From Trileptium ribeirensis (lineage: Eukaryota; Nematoda; Enoplea; Enoplida; Thoracostomopsidae), in the NCBI GenBank assembly GCA_030248225.1, contig JASANE010016076.1, forward strand, positions 62,001 through 126,000: DNA of 64,000 nucleotides, written 5' to 3'. The translations under genes and the position numbers were made by a program. A model generated the notes under the pieces. It did not search any database and was not told where the DNA came from. It saw only the letters and a list, made by a program, of their open reading frames with translations. Positions 61,901 through 64,000 of this stretch are shown in pieces (position 1 is the first letter of the stretch; each line of letters opens with the position of its first letter).

Positions 61901-63282
61901 CCGGGGTTAGGTATTTATAATGGATAAAATGTCTCATCATTGGCATTGTGTACCACCTGGCCCCTGAAATTTCCATTTTTGACCACCACAATCGTTGTTT
62001 TCTCATTTTTGCCCATTTTCTGCAATATTTACTAAAATTTAGCCTAATTTGTACTAAAATTTTCGATACTGTAAAACTAATGGGATTGATACTTAGTCGC
62101 AATTTTTGCACTTGTCAAAGCTGCCGTTGTTGAATTACACTGTAGTTACGTATTTGTAGGGAAGGGCTGTCGCCTCATTCGCCCTGTGTGTCCACTAAAA
62201 GACACCTCCCCTGACCACTAAAATTTTCATTTTTGACCACCGCAAGTTTTATTACGTGACTATAACATTAGTGAGGCCACTTTGTCCCACGATAACTTGT
62301 TACAAATATTAGTAATTTTCTTGGTATTTAGCATTACGCCGATTGAGACGCGTCTATATAATATAGTATACATTGTTTAGTGTTTCATGTCATTCGAGCT
62401 AAAAGTTATTTAGCTGTATTTAGGTTACTGCGTCTATTACCCTTCGCTGACCAGTATCAATAATTGTTCACAAGTTACTTTGAGACTAATTAGTTTACAG
62501 TATTGTAAACGCGAAATGTGTTTCTTACGATTGCAGTTTTTGATCAGAGCATTTTGTAACCCTCATTTTCTTGGACACTTTCGGGCAATCGTTTTGTTGA
62601 ATTCAGATAGGTTGATTTCCAAAAATTGAAATTGAAAACATAATATAACATTTTGTGAAACATATTCAACTCAACAAAAATAAGCCGCCCGCTTTATCGT
62701 AATTTTTTGGAACAAAATATTGCCGAAATTAATGCGATTTTGAGCTTTGAGCCAGCGTCACTCTTGGTTTCCAGAAATATGTCACATTAATCTTATAACT
62801 CAAAAAATACTGAAGAACTAGCCAATTAGTCATTGTAGTCTGGCAGTGGTTTTCTACACTAAAGTACATCCTTTATAATATACAAATAAATTGTTGATTC
62901 AATCGTTGATTTGTGCATGTATGTTGTGTATGTATGTAATGTATGCATACAACGCACATAGGCGCGATCTAGTCGGCCCAACTTTGAAAAAATTTGACAT
63001 CTGGACGAATGATTTGTAAATATATAGCTATATTAAAGAGTTGTGCACGTGCTACAGCCTTTGGATTATGTAACATAATTTAATGTTAACTCTATAATGT
63101 TTTAGCAGTTGGCAACCCGATATTTGCATACAAAAAAGTCGTGTGGCTGCTATCTCGACCATACTTCGATGTTTAAATGGGATTAACGACGACGATGTTT
63201 CAAGCGATGCCACGAAATGGGGAAATTGTATTAGCAAAATGCTGTTATCGATGTTTGACACTTATCCGTTCAAATCACAGGG
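22572..63282 (+). CDS. Large multi-exon gene, 3' end outside window (HEAT/ARM-like; possibly TARBP1/Trm3-like)
   Basis: Eighteen exons were joined by splice signals and reading phase: 22572-22944, 25790-26004, 28509-28674, 30137-30304, 31269-31347, 31422-31507, 32741-32896, 33035-33123, 37884-38001, 47840-48042, 48722-48913, 52283-52523, 54063-54164, 56071-56213, 56768-56999, 58607-58773, 59113-59306 and 63106-63282. They give about 3.1 kb of coding sequence (~1,030 residues) of amphipathic helices, as in HEAT/ARM solenoids, with no membrane segment or catalytic motif. Runs such as KWFHVAIRNGLQHLSNEIVR and FGPLNMR recall, only loosely, the long helical region of TARBP1/Trm3 tRNA 2'-O-methyltransferases, whose SpoU domain would lie to the right. 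Phase does not match at 38001/47840, 48913/52283 and 58773/59113, so at least one small exon is missing at each. Confidence 0.6.
22945..25789 (+). repeat. Intron 1: several repeat families
   Basis: It holds a family II foldback (23121-23463, ends AGAAATGAAAGCAAATC and GATTTGCTTTTATTTTTG); a block at 23860-24290 that shares GGTTCAGAACT, TTTTGCCAGG and CCTGGCTTTAACCGGG-like words with the element at 59484-60223; a copy of the ~180-bp satellite (24490-24780); and a probable family II right end near 25748. No coding exon is seen. Confidence 0.55.
24490..24780 (+). repeat. Dispersed ~180-bp satellite-like repeat, copy 2
   Basis: Contains GGGCCCATTTTAAAACCCGT, CGAGCCCAATTTCACTCAGA and a TGTACAAAACGAGCCC word. 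The reverse complement aligns with 1290-1710. Confidence 0.6.
25790..26004 (+). CDS. Large gene, exon 2
   Basis: Acceptor TTATTGTAG ends at 25789; donor GTATGT starts at 26005. Read in phase 1 it gives ETGDDEVIQSTIDVTQSVLS, then SKSLSLFILKQLITLG and CDQLLKPMCSNNDET, ending in phase 0. No stop in frame. An acidic linker is followed by helices. Confidence 0.7.
26078..26250. mobile_element. Foldback element, family I (copy a)
   Basis: TACAGTACCCGCCAAAAATG and, at the right end, CATTTTTGGCGAGTCCTGTA form the terminal repeats. The arms are made of CGCTCGCGACTC and CTCGAGCGAG words around an A+T core. Terminal TA may be the target duplication. It lies 74 bases downstream of an exon donor. Confidence 0.85.
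26251..28508 (+). repeat. Intron 2 remainder: foldbacks and a ~180-bp tandem pair
   Basis: A family II left end starts near 26419 and a right end lies near 26690, with a single family I-like end (ACTCTCCAAAAACGATTTTC) between them. Near 27211 and 27392 the words ATGGTATATA and CTGCAGGCTGAATACGAT/CGGTAGGCTGAATACGAT recur at about 181 bp. A G10 run occurs at about 28042. A family II foldback spans about 28187-28322 (CAGAAATAAAAGCAAATTT against GATTTGCATTATTTCTC). Confidence 0.5.
28509..28674 (+). CDS. Large gene, exon 3
   Basis: Acceptor GGTTTAG ends at 28508; donor GTGAGA starts at 28675. Phase 0 entry gives VQEFVAVAEDHCSNRNLHGQ, then SSAECIFILLNCIADKMQNI, ending TTA G (phase 1). Confidence 0.65.
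29229..29256. other. 9-bp perfect hairpin
   Basis: CGCCTTCAG (29230-29238) and CTGAAGGCG (29247-29255) flank an 8-base loop in otherwise unassigned intron 3 sequence. Confidence 0.6.
29455..29570. mobile_element. Foldback element, family II
   Basis: AATAAAAGCAAATCGTTC on the left is matched by GAACGATTTGCTTTTATTTT followed by TATCTGTAACTGT on the right. The interior contains ACGTGAACAGTTGTGAA. It lies in intron 3. Confidence 0.75.
30137..30304 (+). CDS. Large gene, exon 4
   Basis: Acceptor TTTGTTTCAG ends at 30136. Entering in phase 1 it reads VLFLQRSLNCRNNKFIFRL, then LLKTLVRRLVKSEQNLTSWV and IQLIDALDETQV. Donor GTACGG at 30305 leaves phase 1, which fits the next exon. Another possible donor, GTTCGT at 30301, would leave phase 0. 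Confidence 0.65.
31269..31347 (+). CDS. Large gene, exon 5
   Basis: Acceptor TTTATAG ends at 31268; donor GTTATT starts at 31348. In phase 1 it reads PPSDQTISAEDTTTGFIYIV then FAELST, ending in phase 2. A second frame (phase 0) is also open across this short exon. The phase chosen is the one that links exons 4 and 6. Confidence 0.5.
31422..31507 (+). CDS. Large gene, exon 6
   Basis: Acceptor TTGCTTTTAG ends at 31421; donor GTAAAT starts at 31508. Phase 2 entry forms Arg, then NTSDEYQNYKVIFEQSLKP and KCILALRVF, ending in phase 1. The frame stays open past the donor to a stop near 31572, so the exon end rests on the donor and on phase agreement with exon 7. Confidence 0.6.
31508..32740 (+). 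repeat. Intron 6 with dispersed ~520-bp repeat, copy 2
   Basis: About 32226-32722 matches 11062-11592 in direct orientation. Shared words include ACAGGAACCTGGTCTTCGAA, GAGGAAGCTAA, GCATGGAGCGTAGA, CTCTGTCTCCA, AACCAGTGCCC and ATGCTATAAAT. The similarity ends about 20 bases before the acceptor of exon 7, so the copy abuts a coding exon. Confidence 0.7.
32741..32896 (+). CDS. Large gene, exon 7
   Basis: Acceptor TTATTGCAG ends at 32740; donor GTTTTT starts at 32897. Phase 1 gives LLVLDIKWFHVAIRNGLQHL, SNEIVRLIIVAYLDIGPETL and CTNGIFTDIEA, ending in phase 1. This is the clearest HEAT-like segment of the protein: a helix with W-F-x-x-A-I, then a turn, then a second hydrophobic helix. Confidence 0.75.
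33035..33123 (+). CDS. Large gene, exon 8
   Basis: Only 138 bases separate it from exon 7. Acceptor TGTTTCCAG ends at 33034; phase 1 gives EFLMPTMFTYCKRC then TLSIGCLFRYNSIVIR. Donor GTAACC at 33124 leaves phase 0. The frame remains open downstream, so a longer exon is possible. Confidence 0.55.
33124..35118 (+). other. Intron 8, left part
   Basis: Frames at 33233-33424 and 34044-34286 are not supported by splice context. A G-rich stretch at 34098-34125 and a C-rich stretch at about 34425-34440 bracket 330 bases and may be ends of a degraded hAT-like element. Nothing else is supported. Confidence 0.35.
35119..35619. mobile_element. 501-bp TIR element, intact copy B
   Basis: The left end ATGCGAGAGTAAACTTAAGG continues TTACCCTGCCAACCA (35119-35153). 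The reverse complement of the right end (35585-35619) differs at only two positions. The interior has TTCGCGAACA words and no coding frame. Copy A (3155-3912) is diverged and carries an insertion. No target duplication is visible at this copy. Confidence 0.88.
35973..37565. repeat. Minisatellite, 12 copies of ~131 bp
   Basis: GAAATGATGCCAGTTCA recurs at 35973, 36107, 36241, 36372, 36501, 36654, 36789, 36921, 37052, 37182, 37314 and 37445. Each unit contains CCATACCTAGTCATTAAG, ATGTCATTACCGG, AAATAACTGTTACAAAT and CGTCAAAACCTCAAAAAA. The 36501 unit has an internal 20-bp duplication. Variants (TTTTGGTTTC, TAGCTAGTC, AAAAAGGAACTT) recur in ordered groups, suggesting block duplications. It lies in intron 8. 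Confidence 0.97.
37884..38001 (+). CDS. Large gene, exon 9 (tentative)
   Basis: Acceptor CTTCACAG ends at 37883; donor GTAATT starts at 38002. Phase 0 gives IMSITSFVLFLVIPQLCSYF, then KKHVIVGNCKKLCKKTLVEG, leaving in phase 1. The phase fits exon 8, but the composition is less typical than that of other exons. Confidence 0.4.
38523..38670 (+). CDS. Candidate exon of the large gene
   Basis: After an acceptor-like CGTTTTTAG (ends at 38522) one frame reads AYGNVQETISMLQKSNEFLE then SLASLAPFGSFIKLFSF, which has helical coding character. I could not find a donor and phase combination that connects it to exon 9 or to the exon at 47840, so the boundaries are approximate. Confidence 0.3.
38745..42766 (-). 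mobile_element. hAT-like DNA transposon (4.0 kb) in an intron
   Basis: CGGGGTTATTTTAG at 38745-38758 is inverted as CTAAAATAACCCCG at 42753-42766. Subterminal GACCCCTTAAGGGGTC-type palindromes occur at both ends (38860-38900 and 42648-42716), a usual place for transposase binding sites. The left end also has G7/C6 runs. An 8-bp target duplication expected for hAT was not found. It carries one spliced transposase gene on the minus strand. Confidence 0.85.
38964..42409 (-). pseudogene. hAT-like transposase, four exons, two frameshifts
   Basis: Minus-strand ATG is at 42409 (MKRFKRSSDDSNKGNKNY). Exons 42103-42409, 41849-41917, 41514-41621 and 38964-41366 have GT/AG borders and all join in phase 1. 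Exon 1 has Pro-rich tracts; exon 4 opens with a probable finger (CKQC, then HEFGDH). The frame shifts near 40940 and again near 40590; each looks like a one-base change. It then runs open for 536 codons containing a hAT dimerisation domain (YLELPLSTASVESVFSALSL, then RTRSPERINQYISL) and an acidic, Pro/Arg-rich tail ending in Gln-rich sequence. With intact splice sites and only two lesions it is young, or the lesions are sequence errors. Confidence 0.85.
42837..43174. repeat. Tandem duplication, ~169-bp units
   Basis: Bases from TCTCCCCACCACTCTTTGTC to TTATGGCGGTCAAG occur at 42837-43004 and again at 43007-43174. They differ at only a few positions (for example CAATATAGATCC against CAATATAGGTCC). 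The pair starts 70 bases beyond the end of the hAT-like element. Confidence 0.95.
43494..43651. mobile_element. Foldback element, family I (copy d)
   Basis: CACAGTTTTTGCCAAAAACG and GACTGTCACTCGCGACTCGC on the left are matched by CTCGCTCGCGACTCG and TGAGTACTGTA on the right. It is the most worn copy at its left end. Open frames over it are by-products. Confidence 0.65.
43652..45987 (+). repeat. Intron interval with foldback fragments
   Basis: No exon is supported. A family II element lies at about 45264-45385 (GAGAAATAAAAGCGAAACGTTC against GCTTTGTTTTATTTCTGTCC). A weak family V-like stretch lies at about 45517-45770 (repeated CGAAATTCGTT and CGATTGAACTTCG words). A family IV-like fragment is near 44595-44745. 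Confidence 0.45.
45988..46187. mobile_element. Foldback element, family I (copy b)
   Basis: TACAGTACTCCCCAAAAATG and its right-end partner TATTTTTGGCGGGTACTGTA bound arms built of CGAGCGAGTCGC words: GAGCGAGCGACTTCG on the left, GAGCGAGTCGCAAACGAGCG on the right. The core is A+T-rich. Two bases separate it from a family II element, so two families sit side by side. Confidence 0.9.
46190..46336. mobile_element. Foldback element, family II (best preserved)
   Basis: The left end TACAGTCACGCTCAAAAATA then AAAGCAAATTTTTCGCGAA is matched by TTCGTGAAAAATATCCC then TTTATTTCTGAGCTTGACTG and TA on the right. The core repeats TTCG/CGAA words. Length 147 bp, no coding capacity; flanking TA may be the target duplication. 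Confidence 0.88.
46619..46864. mobile_element. Foldback element, family I-related
   Basis: TGCAGTGTTTGCCAGAAATG then ACTTTCGCG on the left faces GTGTATGGCGAGTGCTGTA on the right. The outer ends follow the family I/III signature; the interior instead has AAACGAAC and TTCGAAC words. Confidence 0.6.
47217..47654. repeat. Tandem duplication, 219-bp units
   Basis: Copy 1 is 47217-47435 and copy 2 is 47436-47654. They differ at about four positions (for example AAAAGTTTATAATGG against AAAAGTTCATAAAGG). Open minus-strand frames repeat with the unit and are not genes. Confidence 0.95.
47684..47812. mobile_element. Foldback element, family II, abutting an exon
   Basis: The left end ACACGGACAGGAACATAAGC then AAATC is matched by CTAATATTTCTGTCCGT on the right, with TTCGTGAATTTTTGCGAACG in the core. 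It ends about 28 bases before the next coding exon, so it lies where a branch point and polypyrimidine tract are expected. Confidence 0.65.
47840..48042 (+). CDS. Large gene, exon 10 (in this model)
   Basis: Acceptor TTATTACAG ends at 47839; consensus donor GTAAGT starts at 48043. Phase 2 entry gives EMVCFIKQSSHPLTRCAALE, CLLVAIVKFSSTVSC and LLQQFIRDLITLLTKFH, leaving in phase 1. S-H-P-L-x-R-C-A-A-x-E-C is typical of a HEAT-type helix pair. Its entry phase is not matched by exon 9, so at least one exon upstream is missing. Confidence 0.72.
48722..48913 (+). CDS. Large gene, exon 11
   Basis: Acceptor CATGTTTAG ends at 48721; donor GTTAGT starts at 48914. Phase 1 gives Q, FTSTTAQDESNSGVHDSLVD, FVSAFYLCGDLMSSEICGSN and KIADELTMDLNAN, leaving in phase 1. 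The same frame is open further upstream, so the acceptor was chosen by phase. Confidence 0.55.
50006..50424. repeat. Tandem duplication, 209-bp units (diverged)
   Basis: Copies at 50006-50214 and 50215-50424 share GGAAGCTTAAAATTTTGAGC, GACAATCCTCGG, GCCGACTCTTTGGCAGTGCT and CGCTCCCCGCTCTGACTGGC. They differ by perhaps 10-15%. The unit is more G+C-rich than its surroundings and contains a GGCGC hairpin. Confidence 0.9.
50430..51968 (-). mobile_element. BEL/Pao-like retrotransposon 3' fragment, decayed
   Basis: Reading the minus strand from about 51960, with stops, there is a DUF5641-like C-terminal polyprotein segment: LWPTWYNDYPIKF, then in another frame VVIVKSESPIAP, KLGQVTNVIRSTD, FVRSVQLVL and VGHLYRTEIQTD. 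A short open tail (51274-51474) follows. The composition changes sharply at about 51968 (truncated 5' end) and near 50430. The part left of 51270 may be the LTR, but no second LTR is present. It is a dead remnant in an intron of the large gene. Confidence 0.65.
52283..52523 (+). CDS. Large gene, exon 12
   Basis: A strong acceptor (TTTTTTTATTTTAG) ends at 52282; donor GTACGT starts at 52524. Phase 2 entry gives Arg (if the previous exon ends in AG), then TFEIQPFSVSLYPAHDSLIA, VYMLGYYEDCEASLCLRLAS and LISESLRLQLKLNGLDL, leaving in phase 0. Confidence 0.72.
52905..53560 (+). repeat. Dispersed ~180-bp satellite, four tandem units
   Basis: Units start near 52929, 53095, 53267 and 53481, each with GGCTCATTTCGTTCA or TCATTTTGTTCAGAAAGC, then a CTATATAA..TATGT word, CTATTGATCTCA, and AAATGGG(C/T)CC followed by CGAAGACAC. 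The monomers are diverged from each other. They relate to blocks at 1290-1710 and 24490-24780. Confidence 0.75.
53828..53979. mobile_element. Foldback element, family II
   Basis: AGCAGAAATAAAAGCCAATC faces GATTGTTACTTCTATTTCTA then TCCGTAATTGTA. The core has TTTTCGCGAAATGTTCGG and TTTGCGAACTG words. It lies 84 bases before the next exon. Confidence 0.7.
54063..54164 (+). CDS. Large gene, exon 13 (short)
   Basis: Acceptor TTTATTTCTAG ends at 54062; donor GTAATC starts at 54165. Phase 0 throughout: DDTETCEKLFEMAKFADIPV then LFDLAEIILLGFSN, exactly 34 codons. It matches the phase-0 exit of exon 12 and the phase-0 entry of exon 14. Confidence 0.7.
54165..56070 (+). other. Intron 13 with an inverted-repeat element
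   Basis: GCTGGGTTCTCCA (about 55558-55570) is inverted as TGGAGAACCCAGC (55924-55936), marking a probable 0.4-kb element whose interior has GCCCCCTGG and TTGGCAAAATTTT words like those in the 59484-60223 element. The rest, including frames at 54291-54488 and 54894-55079, shows no support for coding. Confidence 0.45.
56071..56213 (+). CDS. Large gene, exon 14
   Basis: Acceptor TTTTTTGTTTCAG ends at 56070; donor GTTGGT starts at 56214. Phase 0 gives KTLSNAVSLPLLCFIFNKLP, DTLLNDSSKIRVNVTWSAWN and YISEVAI, leaving in phase 2. Two other frames across the exon are closed by stops. Confidence 0.7.
56768..56999 (+). CDS. Large gene, exon 15
   Basis: Acceptor CATTTTCGTAG ends at 56767; donor GTATGT starts at 57000. 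The first base completes Arg, then SSKTISVRADAGKLCSQLIQ, SRCVILRHFLYHVDYRQSLN, ATRVADILDAFAEMLNAVTG and LEIFRSLRAVLAFE, leaving in phase 0. Strong helical pattern. Confidence 0.75.
57000..58606 (+). other. Intron 15
   Basis: Contains a single family II-like end at about 57090-57120 (ACATTTGCTTTTATTTATGC) and the family V element at 57973-58253. A minus-strand frame at 57460-57711 has no recognisable domain. Confidence 0.5.
57973..58253. mobile_element. Foldback element, family V (full length)
   Basis: AGTCACGCACACACAGAAAT then AAGTGCAAAACAAACGATTG on the left matches CGATTGCACTTATTTCTGGT then CGCCACTGCA on the right. The whole interior alternates AATCGATTTCGATT and CGAAATTTCGATCGATTACG words, so the element is almost entirely self-complementary. 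Confidence 0.88.
58607..58773 (+). CDS. Large gene, exon 16
   Basis: Acceptor TTGCTATTTTAG ends at 58606; donor GTGTGT starts at 58774. Phase 0 gives DVNQYVLSKTIEELAQLSLY, CCAENANSELYQVCLQELVD and TFMSPSLVLSQRNDH. The best donor leaves phase 2, but the next exon enters in phase 0. Either a weaker donor (GTCGTT at 58777) is used or a small exon is missing. Confidence 0.65.
59113..59306 (+). CDS. Large gene, exon 17
   Basis: Acceptor TTATTTTGCAG ends at 59112; consensus donor GTAAGT starts at 59307. Phase 0 gives LITDILDGEASNAGAWLYIA, NKFFDFVCNSCRSSGISSEK and LILERYCSQLCRIAVFGPLN, leaving in phase 2. Confidence 0.72.
59484..60223. mobile_element. 740-bp foldback element, family III
   Basis: TGCAGCTCCTGCCTGAAATG then ACGG on the left and GACAGTCATTTCTGACAGGT then ACTGCA on the right are inverted. 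The interior repeats TTTGCCAGGGGC and CCAGGAGCCC words and includes a stretch shared with 23860-24290. A 111-codon frame inside has no motif, so it is treated as non-coding. Confidence 0.75.
60331..60605. repeat. Foldback made of TCAAATTTTGATCAAA words
   Basis: GTGTTCACGCGCTCAAAC (from about 60340) is inverted as GTTTGAACGTGTGAACAC (about 60423-60440), giving a ~110-bp hairpin. The word TCAAATTTTGATCA then recurs in both orientations to 60605. Confidence 0.7.
61168..62426. repeat. Diverged direct duplications in the last intron
   Basis: ATTGTTTAGTGTTTCATATC then ATTCGAGCTCAAAGTTATTT (61169-61208) recurs at 62371-62410. Within the interval, 61863-61993 (TTGTCAGAGATGCCG to CATTTTTGACCACCACAA) recurs at 62113-62246 (TTGTCAAAGCTGCCG to CATTTTTGACCACCGCAA). 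Confidence 0.7.
61411..61562. mobile_element. Foldback element, family I (copy c)
   Basis: TACAGTATCCGCCATAAATG faces CATTTTTGGCGGGTACTGTA. The arms contain TTCAAGCGAGTGG on the left and TCGAGCGAGTCGCGAGCGAT on the right. Confidence 0.88.
63106..63282 (+). CDS. Large gene, last exon in window
   Basis: Acceptor AATGTTTTAG ends at 63105; donor GTTAGT starts at 63283. The phase 2 entry completes Ser; then SWQPDICIQKSRVAAISTIL, RCLNGINDDDVSSDATKWGN and CISKMLLSMFDTYPFKSQG, leaving in phase 2, so the protein continues beyond 64000. Confidence 0.72.
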
Positions 63283-63430
63283 GTTAGTTATAACCATGAA
63301 TGAGTTCATTATGAATCCTTAAATAAGAGTTACATTGGTAAGACATTGTATACTAAATTAAATTGGACTGGGGAAGGCGTGTTCAATTTTGGCGTCATTT
63401 TCCACACCGTGGCATTGTTGAAATTTTATC

Positions 63431-63652
63431 TTAAATTAGCGAACGCAATAACGTTCGTTTATAAAGGAACGTTACAACGTTCGTTTGAGTTTACGTTCGG
63501 TCATAAACGAACACAAAAGCATTCGTTCTAAATATCGCCAAATTTTGTTTACGTTCCCTTTGTAAACGAAGGTTATAACGTTCGTTTGCGTTTACTTTCT
63601 TTGGCGTTTCGGTTTCGTTTTTATGCACTTGTTTTTGTCCATGACTGTGTAT
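63431..63652. mobile_element. Foldback element, family IV
   Basis: The right end TCGTTTTTATGCACTTGTTT then TTGTCCATGACTGTGTA matches family IV. The body repeats AACGTTCGTTTATAAAGG and CGTTCGTTTGCGTTTAC words in both orientations. The left terminus is not clear. Confidence 0.65.
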
Positions 63653-64000
63653 TTGTCACACTCTTTCTTAAGGGCTCATAATAAACGTTTGGTCTTTATT
63701 ATTTTTGTTAAATGCCCTTGTAACCATAGGTGAACAACTCATGCTTACGCTGTATTCGTTGACTTACTTTGCTTTGTGGTTACAGCGAATAATGGATGCA
63801 CTTCGTAAAACTAACAAACGACCGTACTTAATACAAACATAAATTATTATTAATACAAAGTGATCTAAGGGTGAAAAAAAGAGGAAGCGAGTATGTGTAG
63901 CCCATTAGCCCTTAAGCGATATAAACGCTCGACTATAATAAACTGTGGAGTTAAAAACTACCATAGCATGTGAATTATTATAAATTAATCTGTTGCAGTT

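Overview
The window is A+T-rich nuclear DNA from an animal, most likely an invertebrate. It has short coding exons bounded by GT/AG splice sites and separated by introns of 0.1 to 5 kb, and a heavy load of DNA transposons (hAT, piggyBac), a BEL/Pao-type retroelement remnant, many short foldback elements (MITE-like) and local satellites. No operons, ribosome binding sites or CRISPR are present. I could not place the organism more precisely.

Layout. 1-4066: no recognised exon; a perfect 218-bp tandem duplication, satellite-like repeats, a 578-bp element with long terminal inverted repeats (TIRs), and a foldback element nested inside another repeat. 4067-7610: the last three exons of a gene resembling SDE2 (plus strand), with phase-matched splice junctions; its first intron in view is filled by ~170-bp repeats. 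7895-9466: a 1.57-kb element with near-identical ends, a 4-bp flanking duplication and runs of C/G. 9467-13199: mostly unassigned, plus one copy of a dispersed repeat. 13200-16713: a hAT element with a perfect 8-bp target duplication and a broken transposase. 16714-22571: unassigned sequence, a tRNA-like (SINE-type) module, and a decayed piggyBac-like transposase.

22572 to beyond 63282: one very large plus-strand gene. I assembled 18 exons; all but three of their junctions are phase-compatible. They encode about 1,030 residues of a helical, HEAT/ARM-like protein and the gene runs off the right edge. Its identity is not certain; a TARBP1/Trm3-like large protein is my best but weak guess. Its introns hold nearly all the remaining repeats: five related foldback families, a 12-copy ~131-bp minisatellite (35973-37565), a second hAT-like element (38745-42766, minus strand), a BEL/Pao fragment (about 50430-51968, minus), several two-copy tandem duplications of 169-219 bp, and a ~180-bp dispersed satellite.

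The part most worth following is the set of foldback families. They share one outer terminal signature but carry different internal word repeats, which suggests several non-autonomous lineages mobilised by one transposase that is not encoded here.
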